Shown: positions 7,413-17,846 of the stretch, in pieces
How the letters are laid out: every line of letters begins with the position of its first letter
How positions within the stretch are numbered: the first letter of the stretch is position 1
DNA from: Methylocaldum sp. 14B
GTDB taxonomy: Bacteria > Pseudomonadota > Gammaproteobacteria > Methylococcales > Methylococcaceae
Length of the DNA stretch: 64,000 nucleotides
Direction of reading: 5' to 3'
Assembly: GCF_002005105.1 (NCBI RefSeq)
Contig: NZ_MSCV01000024.1
Span: forward strand, 28,546-92,545
Notes under the pieces: model-generated
The model's database searches: none
Seen by the model: the letters and a program-made list of their open reading frames with translations, nothing else
Told to the model about the DNA's origin: nothing
Position numbers and translations under genes: made by a program

Positions 7413-9233
7413 CTAGACGATGCCGGATTCGAAGTTCATTCGGCAATCGGGGCGGCTTAGGAACCATGCGGCGAAATGATCGGGCGGCACGGGTTTGGAA
7501 ATGTGGTAACCCTGCACCTCGGCACAATCGTTCGCCGCAACCAAGGCCAACTCTGAGTTGGTTTCGATGCCTTCGGCGATGATTTCCAGCCCCAGATTTT
7601 TTCCGAGCGCCACGATGGCGCGCACGATGGCAAGGTTCGCCGGAACCTTGTCGATATTGCGGATGAACGACTGGTCGATCTTGAGTCGATCCAGAGGAAA
7701 CTCCCGCAAGTAACTAAGACTCGAATACCCCGTACCGAAATCGTCGATGGCAAGCCTCACTCCCAACTGCCTGAGTTGGGCCAGAGAATCGATCGTAGTT
7801 GGCGCATCGCCCATGACCACGCCTTCGGTAAGTTCAAGTTCGAGGTATTCGGGCTTGATGCCGCTCTCCTCGATGATGCCTTTCACCAGGCCATGAAAAT
7901 CCCTCTGGCGGAACTGCACGGCCGAAATGTTAACCGCTATGCGGATTGGGGGCAGTCCCTCGCCTTGCCAGGCCATATGCTGTCGGCACGCTTCACGCAG
8001 TACCCATTCGCCGATGGGGACAATGAGTCCGGTTTCCTCGGCAATCGGGATGAATTTGGCTGGGGAGACCAGCCCTAACCGCGGGTGATGCCAGCGGAGG
8101 AGGACTTCCACCCCCAAGACTTCGCCCGTGACTGCATTGCATTGAGGCTGGTAATGGAGTCTGAATTCCTTGTCGTCGAGTGCCGTACGTAGCCCTTTTT
8201 CGATGGTCAACCGTTCCAGCACCCCGTTCTCCATGTGCTCGTCATAAACAAGGCACTGTCCTCCGTAGTTTTCCTTCGCCTTATACATGGCGGCATCCGA
8301 CTTGCGCATCAATCCGTCGGTAGTTAGATCATGGTCGGGGAAAAGCGAGACGCCGATGCTAGAAGTGATATGCAAGTCATTGGTCAATACGGAAAAAGGC
8401 CTGGCCAAGGCAGCCGTTATCGATTCGGCCACCAAGACGGCATCGGAGGCGTTGTGAAGGTTCTCGAGGATGACGGTGAATTCGTCGCCGCTCAGCCGGG
8501 CCACTGTGTCGCTTTTTCTGACGCAGGCAACGAGCCGTTCGGCCACGCCCTTTAACAGCAAGTCTCCGCTGGCGTGTCCGAAGGTGTCATTGATGAATTT
8601 GAACCGGTCCAGATCGATGAAGAGCAGCGCAACCTTGCTGCCGTGTCTTTGCGCATTGAGACATGCCCGTTGCAGTCGATCTTCGAAGAGCAAGCGATTC
8701 GGAAGTCCGGTGAGTTGATCGAAGTGGGCGAGATAATAGAGGTGAGCCTGTTTTCTTCGAGTAATCTCGTCGAGCAGGTCGTGTCCGGTGCCCATGCCGG
8801 CATAGATGCCGTTTTTGGTAACGATATAGCCGTTAACCATGTGCCGCATTCCAGCGTCGACGATGATGCTGGCCAGATCGTCGATGCCAGTATGCGCTTC
8901 GACGACGATGGGGCTGGGGTCCATGAACTCGTCGATCGTTTTCTTGTAGTTCAGGTCGCGTGCAAAGGGCTGAATAAAGATTTCGACCAGGGAATGGCGA
9001 TCGACGATGCCGATCGGCACGAGGTTTTCGTCCGTTATGGCAGCCGAATAAAGCTCCTGATCCTTGATGAACAAGCTCAAAACATCAAGGCAGCCGGTAT
9101 TCCGCGAAAGAGGAGGTACGTATTTCAAGAGGCGCGCCACCGTCCCTTGGTGAATGACCTCAGAGACGTCCATGTCCGGAAATTTCTGCTCCAAATATTT
9201 GTGTACTGCCGGAAAGGGATGCATTGGACGCAT
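7413..9233 (-). CDS. CBS-pair GGDEF-EAL c-di-GMP turnover protein
   Basis: A 606-residue cytosolic signalling protein. An N-terminal CBS-pair-like module (about residues 15-150, including YSAAITDENLVPIGIVDRHS) probably senses an adenine nucleotide or other ligand. A GGDEF domain follows (about 165-325) whose signature is RLSGDEF; SGDEF forms can be active cyclases. The EAL domain (about 345-595) has the signature as EVLLRW rather than EALLRW, but retains the metal-binding ELTEGVV and DDFGTGYSSLSYL segments, so phosphodiesterase activity is plausible. No membrane segment is seen. The protein resembles CBS-GGDEF-EAL regulators in which ligand binding biases c-di-GMP making or breaking. Confidence 0.88.
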   Translation of the reverse strand: MRPMHPFPAVHKYLEQKFPDMDVSEVIHQGTVARLLKYVPPLSRNTGCLDVLSLFIKDQELYSAAITDENLVPIGIVDRHSLVEIFIQPFARDLNYKKTIDEFMDPSPIVVEAHTGIDDLASIIVDAGMRHMVNGYIVTKNGIYAGMGTGHDLLDEITRRKQAHLYYLAHFDQLTGLPNRLLFEDRLQRACLNAQRHGSKVALLFIDLDRFKFINDTFGHASGDLLLKGVAERLVACVRKSDTVARLSGDEFTVILENLHNASDAVLVAESITAALARPFSVLTNDLHITSSIGVSLFPDHDLTTDGLMRKSDAAMYKAKENYGGQCLVYDEHMENGVLERLTIEKGLRTALDDKEFRLHYQPQCNAVTGEVLGVEVLLRWHHPRLGLVSPAKFIPIAEETGLIVPIGEWVLREACRQHMAWQGEGLPPIRIAVNISAVQFRQRDFHGLVKGIIEESGIKPEYLELELTEGVVMGDAPTTIDSLAQLRQLGVRLAIDDFGTGYSSLSYLREFPLDRLKIDQSFIRNIDKVPANLAIVRAIVALGKNLGLEIIAEGIETNSELALVAANDCAEVQGYHISKPVPPDHFAAWFLSRPDCRMNFESGIV

Positions 9234-9360
9234 GGGATTGTCTCGCTGAAGATGGATGCAAGATGGCTTCGGATCTCAGTTGCCCCGAGAAGCTGCCAAA
9301 GGCTTACAACTTTGGAGCATTCTGGGTGGCGACTCCGAAGCTGAGCATCCGTCGGAAGTT

Positions 9361-10977
9361 TTAGACCTTGAACAACGCCGTCACGCGGTTCATCGAATCG
9401 GCGGTCAGCGACAAATCGCGGGCGGCCTGGGCGGACCGGGTCGCGCCCTCCGCGGTCGAATTGCAGATGCGTCCGATGGCAACGATGTTGCGATTGATGT
9501 CGCCCACGACCGCCGTTTGCTGCTCGGCGGCGCTTGCGACTTGCGTGTTCATGTCGGTGAGCTGGCCGATCATCTGGGTGATGCGCGCAAGGGCTTCGCC
9601 CGCTTTGCCGGCCTCGGTTATGGTCGCTTTCATTTGATTGCGGCCGTCTTCCATAGCTTGGACCGCGGATTTCGCTTCCGCTTGAAGCTGTTCGATAGTG
9701 GCTTGAATCTCGGCGGTCGATTGCTGGGTCTTGCTCGCCAGACTGCGGACTTCTTCGGCGACGACCGCGAAGCCGCGTCCCGATTCGCCGGCCCGCGCGG
9801 CCTCGATGGCGGCGTTCAAGGCCAGCAAGTTGGTTTGATCGGCGATATTGCGTATCACATCCAAGACAGCGCCGATGCGTTCGGTCTGCTTTTCCAGAAT
9901 GCCGACGACCTCGGTGGCTTTGCCCATATCGATCGCCAAGACGTCGATAGCTTCCGTTGCCTTGTCTACGATCCGTTTGGCGTTCTGCGTTTCCCGATTA
10001 GTCGCCTGAACCGCTTCGGCTGTGGCATGTGCCGTACGGGCAACGTCTTGAATCGCGACCGTCATCTGCTCCACGGCCGCAACCAGTTGGTGTATTCCGT
10101 TTTGCTGCTGCTGGACGCCCTGACTTGCGGAATCGCTGACGTTCAGCAAGTGTTTTGATTCCTGGTTGATCCTTTCGCTGCAGGCCAGCAGCTGATGCAA
10201 GGTGTCCTGGAGCTTGGCGGCGAAGCGGTTGAAGCTGCCGGCAATCGACGCGACTTCGTTGCGGCCTTGATCGTTCAGGCGAATCGTCAAGTCGCTGGTA
10301 CCTTGGCTGATGGTCGAGAAATGGTCGGCGACCGTCCGTAGGGGAAGATAAACACCTTGGTACAGGTAAACACAGGAAAGCATTGATAAGGTCAAGGTCA
10401 CGAGTCCGAAGGAGAGTAGCATCGCCAGCGTTTTTTCCTTGGAACGGTCGGCTTCGGCACTGGCCTCGTCGGCGGTATTTTCGATCATGCTGGACAAGGA
10501 CGAGAGCTTGGTCTCGATGTCCCGGAACGTGCCCAGGAAATCGGGAGGAAGATCACGGGACGTTTCTCCGTCCGACAAGGCCCTCGAAACCAGTACATTG
10601 GCGTCGAACTCGTAGATCTCGATCAGCGGCTTGACCGCGTCCAGTTCGTGCAATGCCGCTTCGGGAAGATTGTAGGTGCTGAGCGATGAGATGGATTGCC
10701 GCAGTCGTTCGCTGGTGTCCCGCAACACGCCTCGAATTTCCTCACGTTCTTCCGAAGCAGCGTCCGGGTGCAGCAACAACGCGCGGCTGACTGCGCCGAA
10801 CAAGCCGTGATGCAACCGATCCGCTTCGGCGCTGCTTTTCAGCGCTTGAACTTTCAAGTGCAACTTGGTGACGCTTTCGGACTGCGCAAACAGCCCCCAG
10901 CAGGCGAGCCCGGTAATCAGACCGACACAGGAAAAGCCAATTACGGCAGAGAGAAAAATTTTTTGTTTGAAAGTCAT
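9361..10977 (-). CDS. Methyl-accepting chemotaxis protein
   Basis: A 538-residue transmembrane chemoreceptor. The N terminus has a membrane helix (about residues 6-27), a periplasmic helical domain with an [20 protein letters not shown] segment resembling 4HB/HBM ligand-binding modules, and a second membrane helix (about 180-202). A HAMP domain and a long coiled-coil signalling domain follow, containing the invariant hairpin tip [19 protein letters not shown]. No CheR/CheB-binding pentapeptide is present at the C terminus, which ends LFKV. An upstream in-frame start (11088) would add 37 residues before the first membrane helix and is less likely. The ligand is unknown. It is divergent from cstA. 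Confidence 0.92.
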   Translation of the reverse strand: MTFKQKIFLSAVIGFSCVGLITGLACWGLFAQSESVTKLHLKVQALKSSAEADRLHHGLFGAVSRALLLHPDAASEEREEIRGVLRDTSERLRQSISSLSTYNLPEAALHELDAVKPLIEIYEFDANVLVSRALSDGETSRDLPPDFLGTFRDIETKLSSLSSMIENTADEASAEADRSKEKTLAMLLSFGLVTLTLSMLSCVYLYQGVYLPLRTVADHFSTISQGTSDLTIRLNDQGRNEVASIAGSFNRFAAKLQDTLHQLLACSERINQESKHLLNVSDSASQGVQQQQNGIHQLVAAVEQMTVAIQDVARTAHATAEAVQATNRETQNAKRIVDKATEAIDVLAIDMGKATEVVGILEKQTERIGAVLDVIRNIADQTNLLALNAAIEAARAGESGRGFAVVAEEVRSLASKTQQSTAEIQATIEQLQAEAKSAVQAMEDGRNQMKATITEAGKAGEALARITQMIGQLTDMNTQVASAAEQQTAVVGDINRNIVAIGRICNSTAEGATRSAQAARDLSLTADSMNRVTALFKV

Positions 10978-11277
10978 GAGTGAGACGTCTGCTTGAAACA
11001 GTGTTGCTAGAGCTAAGAATTTTGTGACGAAGATGTCACAGAAATATGACAGTTTTGAGGACAAGGCCGAGCACAGCGTTCTGATCATGTTGATTGCAAA
11101 TTTTGTCAGGTGCCGATGGGTTGTATGACCGCTAGAAAATGAGCGCCGGACTCGAACATAGTGGAAAGCTTTCAGGAACAGGCATATCTGAAATTCACGC
11201 TTTGGCTGGATTTGGCTTTATCCTATGGCGCATTTTGACGACGTTTGCCTCGGCTATTTCGGAAAAGAGCGCAAGAA
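10978..11277. promoter_or_regulatory. Divergent MCP/cstA intergenic region with a TGTGAC-N6-GTCACA inverted repeat
   Basis: This 300-base gap separates the divergent chemoreceptor and cstA genes and must hold both promoters. TGTGAC (11023-11028) and GTCACA (11035-11040) form a 6-bp inverted repeat with a 6-base spacer. It resembles a CRP half-site pair, but the TGTGA and TCACA arms are two bases further apart than in the E. coli consensus, so it is only a candidate operator. I saw no strong sigma-70 promoter and no gene here. Confidence 0.35.
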
Positions 11278-13359
11278 ATGAGAGAACAGGGTTCGAGTAT
11301 TCAAAAATTGGCGATTTGGTTCTTGGTGGCTCTGATCGGAGCGGCGGCGTTCGGCGGGATCGCCTTGAATCGGGGGGAGAGCGTCAACAGCCTTTGGTTC
11401 GTGACCGCGGCGGTTTGCGTCTACGCTCTGGGCTACCGTTTCTACAGCGCCTTCGTTGCGGCCAAGGTTCTGGGTCTGGACGGCACGCGGGCGACGCCGG
11501 CTGAGCGTTTCAACGACGGGCGCGATTTCGTGCCGACCAATCGCTGGGTCGTATTCGGCCATCATTTTGCCGCCATCGCCGGCCCAGGACCTTTGATCGG
11601 TCCGACCCTCGCGGCGCAGTTCGGCTATCTGCCCGGCACCTTGTGGATACTGATCGGAGCCGTCATCGGCGGCTGCGTGCAGGACTTCGTGATCCTGTTC
11701 TGTTCGATCCGGCGCGACGGGCGCTCCTTAGGCCAGATGGCGCGCGACGAGCTCGGTCCCATCGGCGGTAACGCGGCGTTGCTGGGCGTCATGTGCATCA
11801 TGATCATCCTTATCGCGGTGCTGGGCCTGGTGGTGGTGAATGCCATGAAACACAGTCCCTGGGCTACATCCACGGTGGCGGCAACCATTCCCATCGCCAT
11901 GGTGGTCGGTATCTACATGCGGCATCTCAGGCCGGGACGAGTGATCGAAGCGACGGTGCTTGGCGTTAGCCTGCTGCTGCTGGTGGTTTGGGGCGGCGGC
12001 GCCATCGACGAGGTGGCGGGCCTCCGTGGCTGGTTCGACTACGAGGGACCGCAGTTGGCGCTCATGGTTATCGCTTACGGCTTTGCAGCGGCCGTGCTGC
12101 CGGTATGGCTGCTTCTGGCTCCGCGCGATTACCTGTCCACATTCATGAAACTGGGAACGATAGCAGCCTTGGCGGTGGCCATCGTCATCCTTCACCCTGA
12201 AGTGAAGATGCCGGCCCTGACCCGGTTCGTCGACGGCAGCGGACCCATTTTCGGCGGCAAGCTGTTTCCGTTCGTCTTTATCACCATCGCCTGCGGCGCC
12301 ATCTCCGGCTTCCATTCCCTGATTTCGTCGGGGACTACGCCCAAGCTTTTGGCCAATGAAGCCGACGCCCGATTCATCGGCTACGGCGCGATGATGATGG
12401 AGTCGTTCGTAGCCATCATGGCCATGGTGGCGGCGACCGTCCTTGATCCGGGTGTTTATTTCGCCATCAACAGCCCCGCGGGCGTGGTGGGCAAAGATGC
12501 GGCGGAAGCGGTAGCGAAGATTTCCGCCTGGGGATTTCCGGTAACCGTCGGGCAGATGTATGCGCTGGCTCAGCAAATGGGCGAATCTACCCTGTTCGCC
12601 CGCACCGGCGGAGCGCCATCGCTGGCGGTGGGTATGGCATCTCTTTTTGCCAGCGCTTTCGGGCAGGGCTTGCTCTCGCTCTGGTATCACTTCGCCATCA
12701 TGTTCGAAGCGCTGTTCATTTTGACCACCCTGGATGCCGGTACCCGCGTTGCCCGCTTCATGCTACAGGACGTGTTGGGTAACTGGATGCCCGCGCTTGG
12801 GCGGACCTCCTGGTATCCCGGCGTGATTCTGACGTCCGGATTAGTGGTGGCCGGCTGGGGGTATCTCCTCTACATCGGCACCATAGATCCCTTGGGCGGT
12901 ATCAACAGCCTGTGGCCTTTGTTCGGTATCGCCAACCAGATGCTGGCGGGAATTGCTCTCTGCGTGGCCACCACCATCCTGGTCAAAACGGGGAAGCTTC
13001 GTTTCGCTTGGGTAACCGGCGTGCCGCTCGCGTGGCTTCTGATCATCACCACTTCGGCGGCATGGGAAAAGCTGTTCAGCCCGGAGCTTCGCATCGGGTT
13101 TCTGGCGCATGCACGGGATTTAAGCGACAAGCTGGCGGCGGGGCTGCTGCCCGAGGATCAAGCCGCCAAGGCGTCACAGCTCATCTTCAACGATTATCTC
13201 GACGCCGGGTTGACTGCGCTGTTCCTGGCCGTTTCCTGGATCCTGGCCGGTGACACCTTGCGGGTGTGCGGGCTGATTCTGGCCCGGAAACCCCATCCGC
13301 CGCTCAGCGAATCGCCTCACATACCGAGCCGGCTGATCGAGGATTGGGTGAGGGATTGA
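11278..13359 (+). CDS. cstA: CstA family carbon-starvation / pyruvate transporter
   Basis: A 693-residue polytopic inner-membrane protein close to the length of E. coli CstA (701). It contains many hydrophobic segments and family motifs such as FGHHFAAIAGPGPLIGPT, ISSGTTPKLLANE and FGIANQMLAGIAL. CstA/BtsT proteins import pyruvate and, by some reports, peptides. An in-frame TTG at 11245 is possible, but the ATG at 11278 follows GGAAAAGAG at suitable distance and gives the usual family N terminus. No btsSR-like sensor pair lies next to it, so control is probably global. Pyruvate import in a methanotroph would supply a multicarbon scavenging route; that is inference. Confidence 0.9.
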   Translation: MREQGSSIQKLAIWFLVALIGAAAFGGIALNRGESVNSLWFVTAAVCVYALGYRFYSAFVAAKVLGLDGTRATPAERFNDGRDFVPTNRWVVFGHHFAAIAGPGPLIGPTLAAQFGYLPGTLWILIGAVIGGCVQDFVILFCSIRRDGRSLGQMARDELGPIGGNAALLGVMCIMIILIAVLGLVVVNAMKHSPWATSTVAATIPIAMVVGIYMRHLRPGRVIEATVLGVSLLLLVVWGGGAIDEVAGLRGWFDYEGPQLALMVIAYGFAAAVLPVWLLLAPRDYLSTFMKLGTIAALAVAIVILHPEVKMPALTRFVDGSGPIFGGKLFPFVFITIACGAISGFHSLISSGTTPKLLANEADARFIGYGAMMMESFVAIMAMVAATVLDPGVYFAINSPAGVVGKDAAEAVAKISAWGFPVTVGQMYALAQQMGESTLFARTGGAPSLAVGMASLFASAFGQGLLSLWYHFAIMFEALFILTTLDAGTRVARFMLQDVLGNWMPALGRTSWYPGVILTSGLVVAGWGYLLYIGTIDPLGGINSLWPLFGIANQMLAGIALCVATTILVKTGKLRFAWVTGVPLAWLLIITTSAAWEKLFSPELRIGFLAHARDLSDKLAAGLLPEDQAAKASQLIFNDYLDAGLTALFLAVSWILAGDTLRVCGLILARKPHPPLSESPHIPSRLIEDWVRD

Positions 13360-13731
13360 TACTCGGTCTGCCGGGAAGGATTAGAGCGCACCCCCGGGTT
13401 CTGCGGCATCTTTTTATTCCGAAATGGTTTAATGAAATGAATTAATATTCTTTATCGTTATTCATGCATTTTTGATATATTTTTTCCCAATGTATTCAAG
13501 CCATGCCGACAGGGTGGCCGAAAGCCAGTGCGTCCGTGCGGGTCACTGGCTTTCGTTTGTCTTGTAGGGCGTTGGATCCTCAGGTTTCCTGTGGCATGGC
13601 GTTTAGTGGCGATTCGAATCCGACCGCGATGCGGCAAGGCCGCCGGCTTTAGGTCCATGATCGTGGCGTAGCAGGCCATGTGGACCGGTCTAATCGCCAG
13701 TTCGGCAGCAACTTCTTCAAGAGACTATTCA
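13360..13731. other. Upstream region of cysJ with a strong hairpin
   Basis: This 370-base region between cstA and cysJ has no convincing protein gene. An AT-rich stretch (about 13430-13495) is followed by a perfect 12-bp inverted repeat: CGAAAGCCAGTG at 13519-13530 and CACTGGCTTTCG at 13544-13555, then TTTGTCTTG. The hairpin plus short T-run could be a Rho-independent terminator of a short RNA or of cstA, or a leader element controlling cysJI. I could not match it to a known riboswitch class. Confidence 0.5.
13519..13562 (+). terminator. Candidate terminator or leader hairpin before cysJ
   Basis: The 12-bp perfect stem (arms 13519-13530 and 13544-13555, loop of 13 bases) is followed by TTTGTCTT. 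The stem is strong but the T-run is interrupted, so efficiency is uncertain. It ends about 170 bases before the predicted cysJ start. Confidence 0.5.
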
Positions 13732-15519
13732 GTGAGCACACTCAGCGGCCCCTTGAACCCACAACAATGGGATATCTTGAGACGCTTGGCAGAAGGGCTT
13801 TCCCACGAGCAGAGAGTTTGGGCCAGCGGTTATCTGGCGGGATTCGGCGATGCCGAGCAGAAACGCATTCCATCACCTCCGCTTCGATCTTCGGAGGCGT
13901 CCGCGGGGGTAACCGTGCTTTTCGGCTCGCAAACCGGAAACGCCGAAAAGATCGCCAAAGCGCTGCATGCTCGATTGCAGCAAAGCGGCATCGCGGCGCG
14001 GCTGGAGGACATGGGCAGCTACCAGAGCGCCCAACTCAGACGCGACCGTTGCCTCCTCGTGATCGCGAGCACCCACGGCGAGGGCGAGCCGCCGGACAAT
14101 GCCCGCCCGTTTTATGAGTTCCTGCACGGGAAGAAAGCACCCAAGCTGGAGGGTTTGCGGTTTTCCGTCCTGGCCCTTGGCGATACCAGCTACGAATATT
14201 TCTGCAAAACCGGGCGCGATTTCGACAGCCGGTTGGAAGACTTGGGCGCGACCCGCCTTCATCCCCGTGCGGATTGCGACGTCGATTACGAGGAAACGGC
14301 GGAAGGCTGGATGGAGGGCGTACTGGCGGCCTTGGCCCGATCTCGGGAGCCGCGGGTGGAGGTATCGACCCCGGCCGCGTCGGATCAGGTATCCGCGTAC
14401 TCTAAGAAACAGCCGTTCCCGGCTACCCTGCTGGAAAACGTCCGATTGACGGGACGAGGCTCCACCAAGGACGTGCGGCATATCGAACTTTCCATCGAGG
14501 GCTCCGGATTGCGCTACGAGCCGGGCGATGCTCTGGGCGTGGTTCCCTCGAACCGGCCGGAGCGGGCGGCCGATCTTATGGAGAGCATCGGGCTCGATCC
14601 AAGCGCAGCCGTTTCCGGCTCCGACGGCGTCGAAACCACGTTGGAAGATGCGCTTCTGCATCATTTTGAAATTACGACGCTTACCCGTCCGTTTTTGGAG
14701 AAGTATGCAGAGCTGTCCGGTTCCGCCGAATTGGCCGAATTGCTCAAGGACGAAAACCGGTCGCGTTTTCGGGATTTTCTCGGCGGTCGGGAAATCATCG
14801 ATGTGGTGCGGCGCTATCCGGTGCCCGGCATCAGCGCCGATCGGTTCGTCACCATGCTGCGCAAACTTCCGCCCCGGCTTTATTCCATCGCATCGAGCCT
14901 TAATGCCAATCCCGACGAAGTGCATCTCACCGTCGGTGTCGTGCGCTACGAAAGTCACGGGATGGAGCGTCATGGCGTCGCGTCGACATTTCTCGCCGAT
15001 CGGGTGGCCGAGGAGAGGCAGGTGCCGGTATACGTCGATAGCAACACCAATTTCCGGCTGCCCGAGGACCCTGGCGCTCCGATCATCATGGTCGGACCGG
15101 GAACGGGCGTGGCGCCTTTTCGCGCCTTTCTGGCGGAGCGCGAGATCGCGGGGGCCAGGGGCAAGAGCTGGCTGTTTTTCGGCGACCGAAATTTCCACAC
15201 CGATTTTCTGTATCAGCGGGAGTGGTTAGCTCATCGGAGGAACGGTCTCTTGAGCCGGATCGATGTGGCGTTTTCGCGTGATGACGACAATAAGGTCTAT
15301 GTGCAGCACAGGATGCTCGAACAAAGCCGTCAGCTGTATGCGTGGCTGGAAGAGGGGGCGTATTTCTATGTCTGCGGCGACGCTAAGCGTATGGCCCCCG
15401 ACGTTCACGAGGCTTTGATCGCCGTCGTGGCAAAAGAAGGGGGCATCGACCGTGAACGGGCCGAGCAATATGTCCGGAACTTGCAGTCCTCGAAGCGCTA
15501 CCAGCGTGACGTGTATTGA
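13732..15519 (+). CDS. cysJ: CysJ, assimilatory sulfite reductase (NADPH) flavoprotein subunit
   Basis: A 595-residue diflavin reductase that passes electrons from NADPH through FAD and FMN to the CysI hemoprotein. The FMN-binding flavodoxin domain (about residues 60-200) has the [15 protein letters not shown] phosphate loop. The FAD domain includes [13 protein letters not shown] and PRLYSIASS, and the NADPH domain has [15 protein letters not shown] and WLFFGDRNF. The C terminus ends in aromatic Tyr (YQRDVY) as in E. coli CysJ. GTG at 13732 ([12 protein letters not shown]) aligns with the E. coli start; ATG at 13678 adds 18 residues and cannot be excluded. cysI follows 10 bases downstream. 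Confidence 0.92.
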   Translation: MSTLSGPLNPQQWDILRRLAEGLSHEQRVWASGYLAGFGDAEQKRIPSPPLRSSEASAGVTVLFGSQTGNAEKIAKALHARLQQSGIAARLEDMGSYQSAQLRRDRCLLVIASTHGEGEPPDNARPFYEFLHGKKAPKLEGLRFSVLALGDTSYEYFCKTGRDFDSRLEDLGATRLHPRADCDVDYEETAEGWMEGVLAALARSREPRVEVSTPAASDQVSAYSKKQPFPATLLENVRLTGRGSTKDVRHIELSIEGSGLRYEPGDALGVVPSNRPERAADLMESIGLDPSAAVSGSDGVETTLEDALLHHFEITTLTRPFLEKYAELSGSAELAELLKDENRSRFRDFLGGREIIDVVRRYPVPGISADRFVTMLRKLPPRLYSIASSLNANPDEVHLTVGVVRYESHGMERHGVASTFLADRVAEERQVPVYVDSNTNFRLPEDPGAPIIMVGPGTGVAPFRAFLAEREIAGARGKSWLFFGDRNFHTDFLYQREWLAHRRNGLLSRIDVAFSRDDDNKVYVQHRMLEQSRQLYAWLEEGAYFYVCGDAKRMAPDVHEALIAVVAKEGGIDRERAEQYVRNLQSSKRYQRDVY

Positions 15520-15529
15520 GGAGGTGATG

Positions 15530-17227
15530 ATGGAAGAACGCATGCAAGCCAGCGAAGACGAAGACCTCAAGGCGCGCAGCCTCTATTTGCGGGGAACAAT
15601 CGAGGAAAGCCTGGCCGATCGGGCGACCGGCGCCGTATCCCCGGAAGACGCCAAGCTGCTCAAGTTCCACGGCACCTATCAGCAGGACGACCGGGATCTC
15701 CGCAACGAGCGCCAGCGGCAGAAGCTGGAGCCGGCCTACGGCTTCATGGTCCGGGTGCGGATGCCGGGCGGCGTCTGCACGCCTCGGCAATGGCTGCAAC
15801 TGGACGAACTGGCGCGCCGTTACGGCTACGGTTCGCTGCGCATCACGACCCGCCAGACCTTCCAGTTTCATGGCGTCTTGAAACGGCACCTCAAGGCGAC
15901 TATCGCCGGCATCAATCACGCCTTGCTGGATACCATCGCCGCCTGCGGGGATGTTAACCGCAACGTGGTTTGCCACAACAACCCCTATCTTTCCCCGCTG
16001 CACGAAGAACTTTACGACTGGAGCAAACGCCTTGGCGCGCACCTGCTCCCGAAGATGCGGGCCTACCACGAAATCTGGCTGGATGGGGAGCGCATCGCCG
16101 GGACGCCGGCCGAGGAAGAACCCTTGTACGGCAAGCATTATCTGCCGCGGAAGTTCAAGATCGGCATTGCGTTGCCTCCCCACAACGATATCGACGTCTT
16201 TGCCCAGGACTTGGGATTCATTGCCATCGCCGAACGCGGAGAGTTGCTCGGTTTCAATGTCGCTGTGGGCGGCGGCATGGGCATGAGCCATAACGAGCCT
16301 TTGACTTACCCGCGTCTCGCCGAAGGCATCGGTTTTTGCCGGCCCGATCGTCTCATCGAAGTCGCCGAAAACGTACTCAAGGTGCAACGCGACTTCGGCG
16401 ACCGGAGTAACCGCAAACATGCCCGGCTGAAGTACACCCTGGACGACCGAGGCACGGAATGGTTCAAGGCCGAATTGGAAACTCGGCTCGGCTGGCGGCT
16501 CGAACCGGCGCGGCCGTTTCGTTTCGAAAGCACCGGCGACCGCTTCGGCTGGGTGCGGGACGACCGGGGGCAGTGGCACCTGACGCTCGGCATCCTCAGC
16601 GGGCGTCTGAGAGATACGCCCGAGGCCGCCTGGCTGACGGGTCTGCGCGAAATCGCCGAGTTCCATGAGGGCGACTTCCGCTTGACCGCCAACCAGAATC
16701 TGATTATCGCCAAGATCGGCGAATCCGCTAGACCTAAGATCGAAGCCTTGCTCGACCGGTATCGAATTCCGGACGCCGAGCGCTGGAGCGGCTTGCGGCG
16801 GCAAGCCTTGTCGTGCGTGGCCTTGCCCACCTGTGGATTGGCCATGGCCGAGAGCGAACGCTGGTTGCCGGCGCTTCTCGCGCGGCTCGAGCCGCTGCTG
16901 AAAAAGGCCGGATTGGAAAGAGACGCCATTACTCTCCGGGTCACCGGCTGTCCCAACGGCTGCGCGCGTCCGTATCTCGGCGAAATCGGACTGGTCGGCA
17001 AGAGTTTGGGAAAGTACAACCTTTATCTGGGGGCGGGCTCCGACGGCAGCCGCTTGAACTCCCTGTACCGGGAAGGGCTTTCGGAAGACGAAATTGTGGA
17101 TGCACTGGGTCCTATCATCGCGCACTATGCGCGCGAGCGCCGGACGGGAGAGTCTTTCGGCGATTTCGTTATCCGGGCGGGCTATGTACTCGAAGTCAAG
17201 GCAGGACGCGAATTTCAGCGGACCTAG
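15530..17227 (+). CDS. cysI: CysI, assimilatory sulfite reductase hemoprotein subunit
   Basis: A 565-residue siroheme/[4Fe-4S] enzyme that reduces sulfite to sulfide for cysteine synthesis. Arginine-rich active-site segments [19 protein letters not shown] and the two cysteine motifs [12 protein letters not shown] and [19 protein letters not shown] that bind the coupled cofactor are present. ATGATG at 15527-15532 offers two starts; GGAGG at 15520-15524 lies 5 bases before the second, which I chose. It is co-transcribed with cysJ. No cysH or cysG is adjacent in this window, but cysM lies 10 kb downstream. Confidence 0.95.
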   Translation: MEERMQASEDEDLKARSLYLRGTIEESLADRATGAVSPEDAKLLKFHGTYQQDDRDLRNERQRQKLEPAYGFMVRVRMPGGVCTPRQWLQLDELARRYGYGSLRITTRQTFQFHGVLKRHLKATIAGINHALLDTIAACGDVNRNVVCHNNPYLSPLHEELYDWSKRLGAHLLPKMRAYHEIWLDGERIAGTPAEEEPLYGKHYLPRKFKIGIALPPHNDIDVFAQDLGFIAIAERGELLGFNVAVGGGMGMSHNEPLTYPRLAEGIGFCRPDRLIEVAENVLKVQRDFGDRSNRKHARLKYTLDDRGTEWFKAELETRLGWRLEPARPFRFESTGDRFGWVRDDRGQWHLTLGILSGRLRDTPEAAWLTGLREIAEFHEGDFRLTANQNLIIAKIGESARPKIEALLDRYRIPDAERWSGLRRQALSCVALPTCGLAMAESERWLPALLARLEPLLKKAGLERDAITLRVTGCPNGCARPYLGEIGLVGKSLGKYNLYLGAGSDGSRLNSLYREGLSEDEIVDALGPIIAHYARERRTGESFGDFVIRAGYVLEVKAGREFQRT

Positions 17228-17366
17228 ACGGCTGAATTCCGCTGCTGCCATCATTGCAATCTTCAACCGGCGTGCACAATCGCGCCCACAATCCTGCAAC
17301 TATGACCACGCCGGGGCAACAGCCCCGCTAAACCATTTTCATTCCGCGTTAACAACATTCGGTGTT

Positions 17367-17548
17367 ATTCCATTCGGCATTCGAATGCACGTTAATCGTA
17401 GGGTGGGTTAGCGCAGCGTAACCCACCGGTCCGAGGTCGCTCGGTGGGTTACGGCGCACGCGAAGCGCAGTGATTGGCGGTCGATCAGTGCTGATGTGCG
17501 CCTAACCCACCCTACAAAAATTAATTCCTGATTGAAAGCGATTTGGAA
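17367..17548 (+). repeat. GTAGGGTGGGTTAG repeat element, copy A
   Basis: A 182-base element. Inner arms TAGGGTGGGTTAG (about 17400-17412) and CTAACCCACCCTA (about 17501-17513) are complementary and enclose further GTAACCCACC/GGTGGGTTAC inversions. Outside the arms are conserved flanks: ATTCCATTCGGCATTCGAAT on the left and AAAAATTAATTCCTGATTG then AAGCGATTTGGAA on the right. The same core with both flanks recurs at 21141-21282 (same orientation, decayed) and 62864-63005 (reverse). The shared flanks define element ends and argue for a small non-autonomous mobile repeat rather than a chance palindrome. Confidence 0.8.
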
Positions 17549-17846
17549 TTAAATGCACGTACAGGGACGACTCGATTGCCTTTACACCCGAATTGAAAGA
17601 GCGCTGGCTCGAGATTTTCCATGCGTTCCCGGAACGCGAATGAAAATAAATTGTCAGCGCATAATGATCAGAAACGCATGCAAATTTGTTTTCTATCATT
17701 CGTAACATCTGGTTGACCTTTGGGCAAAAATTTGATTCCCTAACAGGTCACTTGTTATTGATGGTCGATGCGCTTTCGACCGGGCTTGGGGCAACATAAG
17801 TCCCGCAATCTGTGACGCTTTAAATTCTCACTTCTCGTTTCTCCTC
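17549..17846. other. Non-coding upstream region of the PAS histidine kinase gene
   Basis: About 300 AT-richer bases between repeat copy A and the histidine kinase start. I see no supported gene and no clear promoter hexamers; it presumably carries the promoter of the three-gene signalling cluster that follows. Confidence 0.4.

Noticed and set aside
11023..11040. Canonical CRP site
   Set aside because: The half sites are two bases too far apart for the E. coli consensus, so I list it only as a candidate dyad.
15383..17299. Long antisense reading frame opposite cysI (minus strand, 638 codons)
   Set aside because: It mirrors the CysI codons in a GC-rich genome and shows no family pattern, while CysI has intact motifs.
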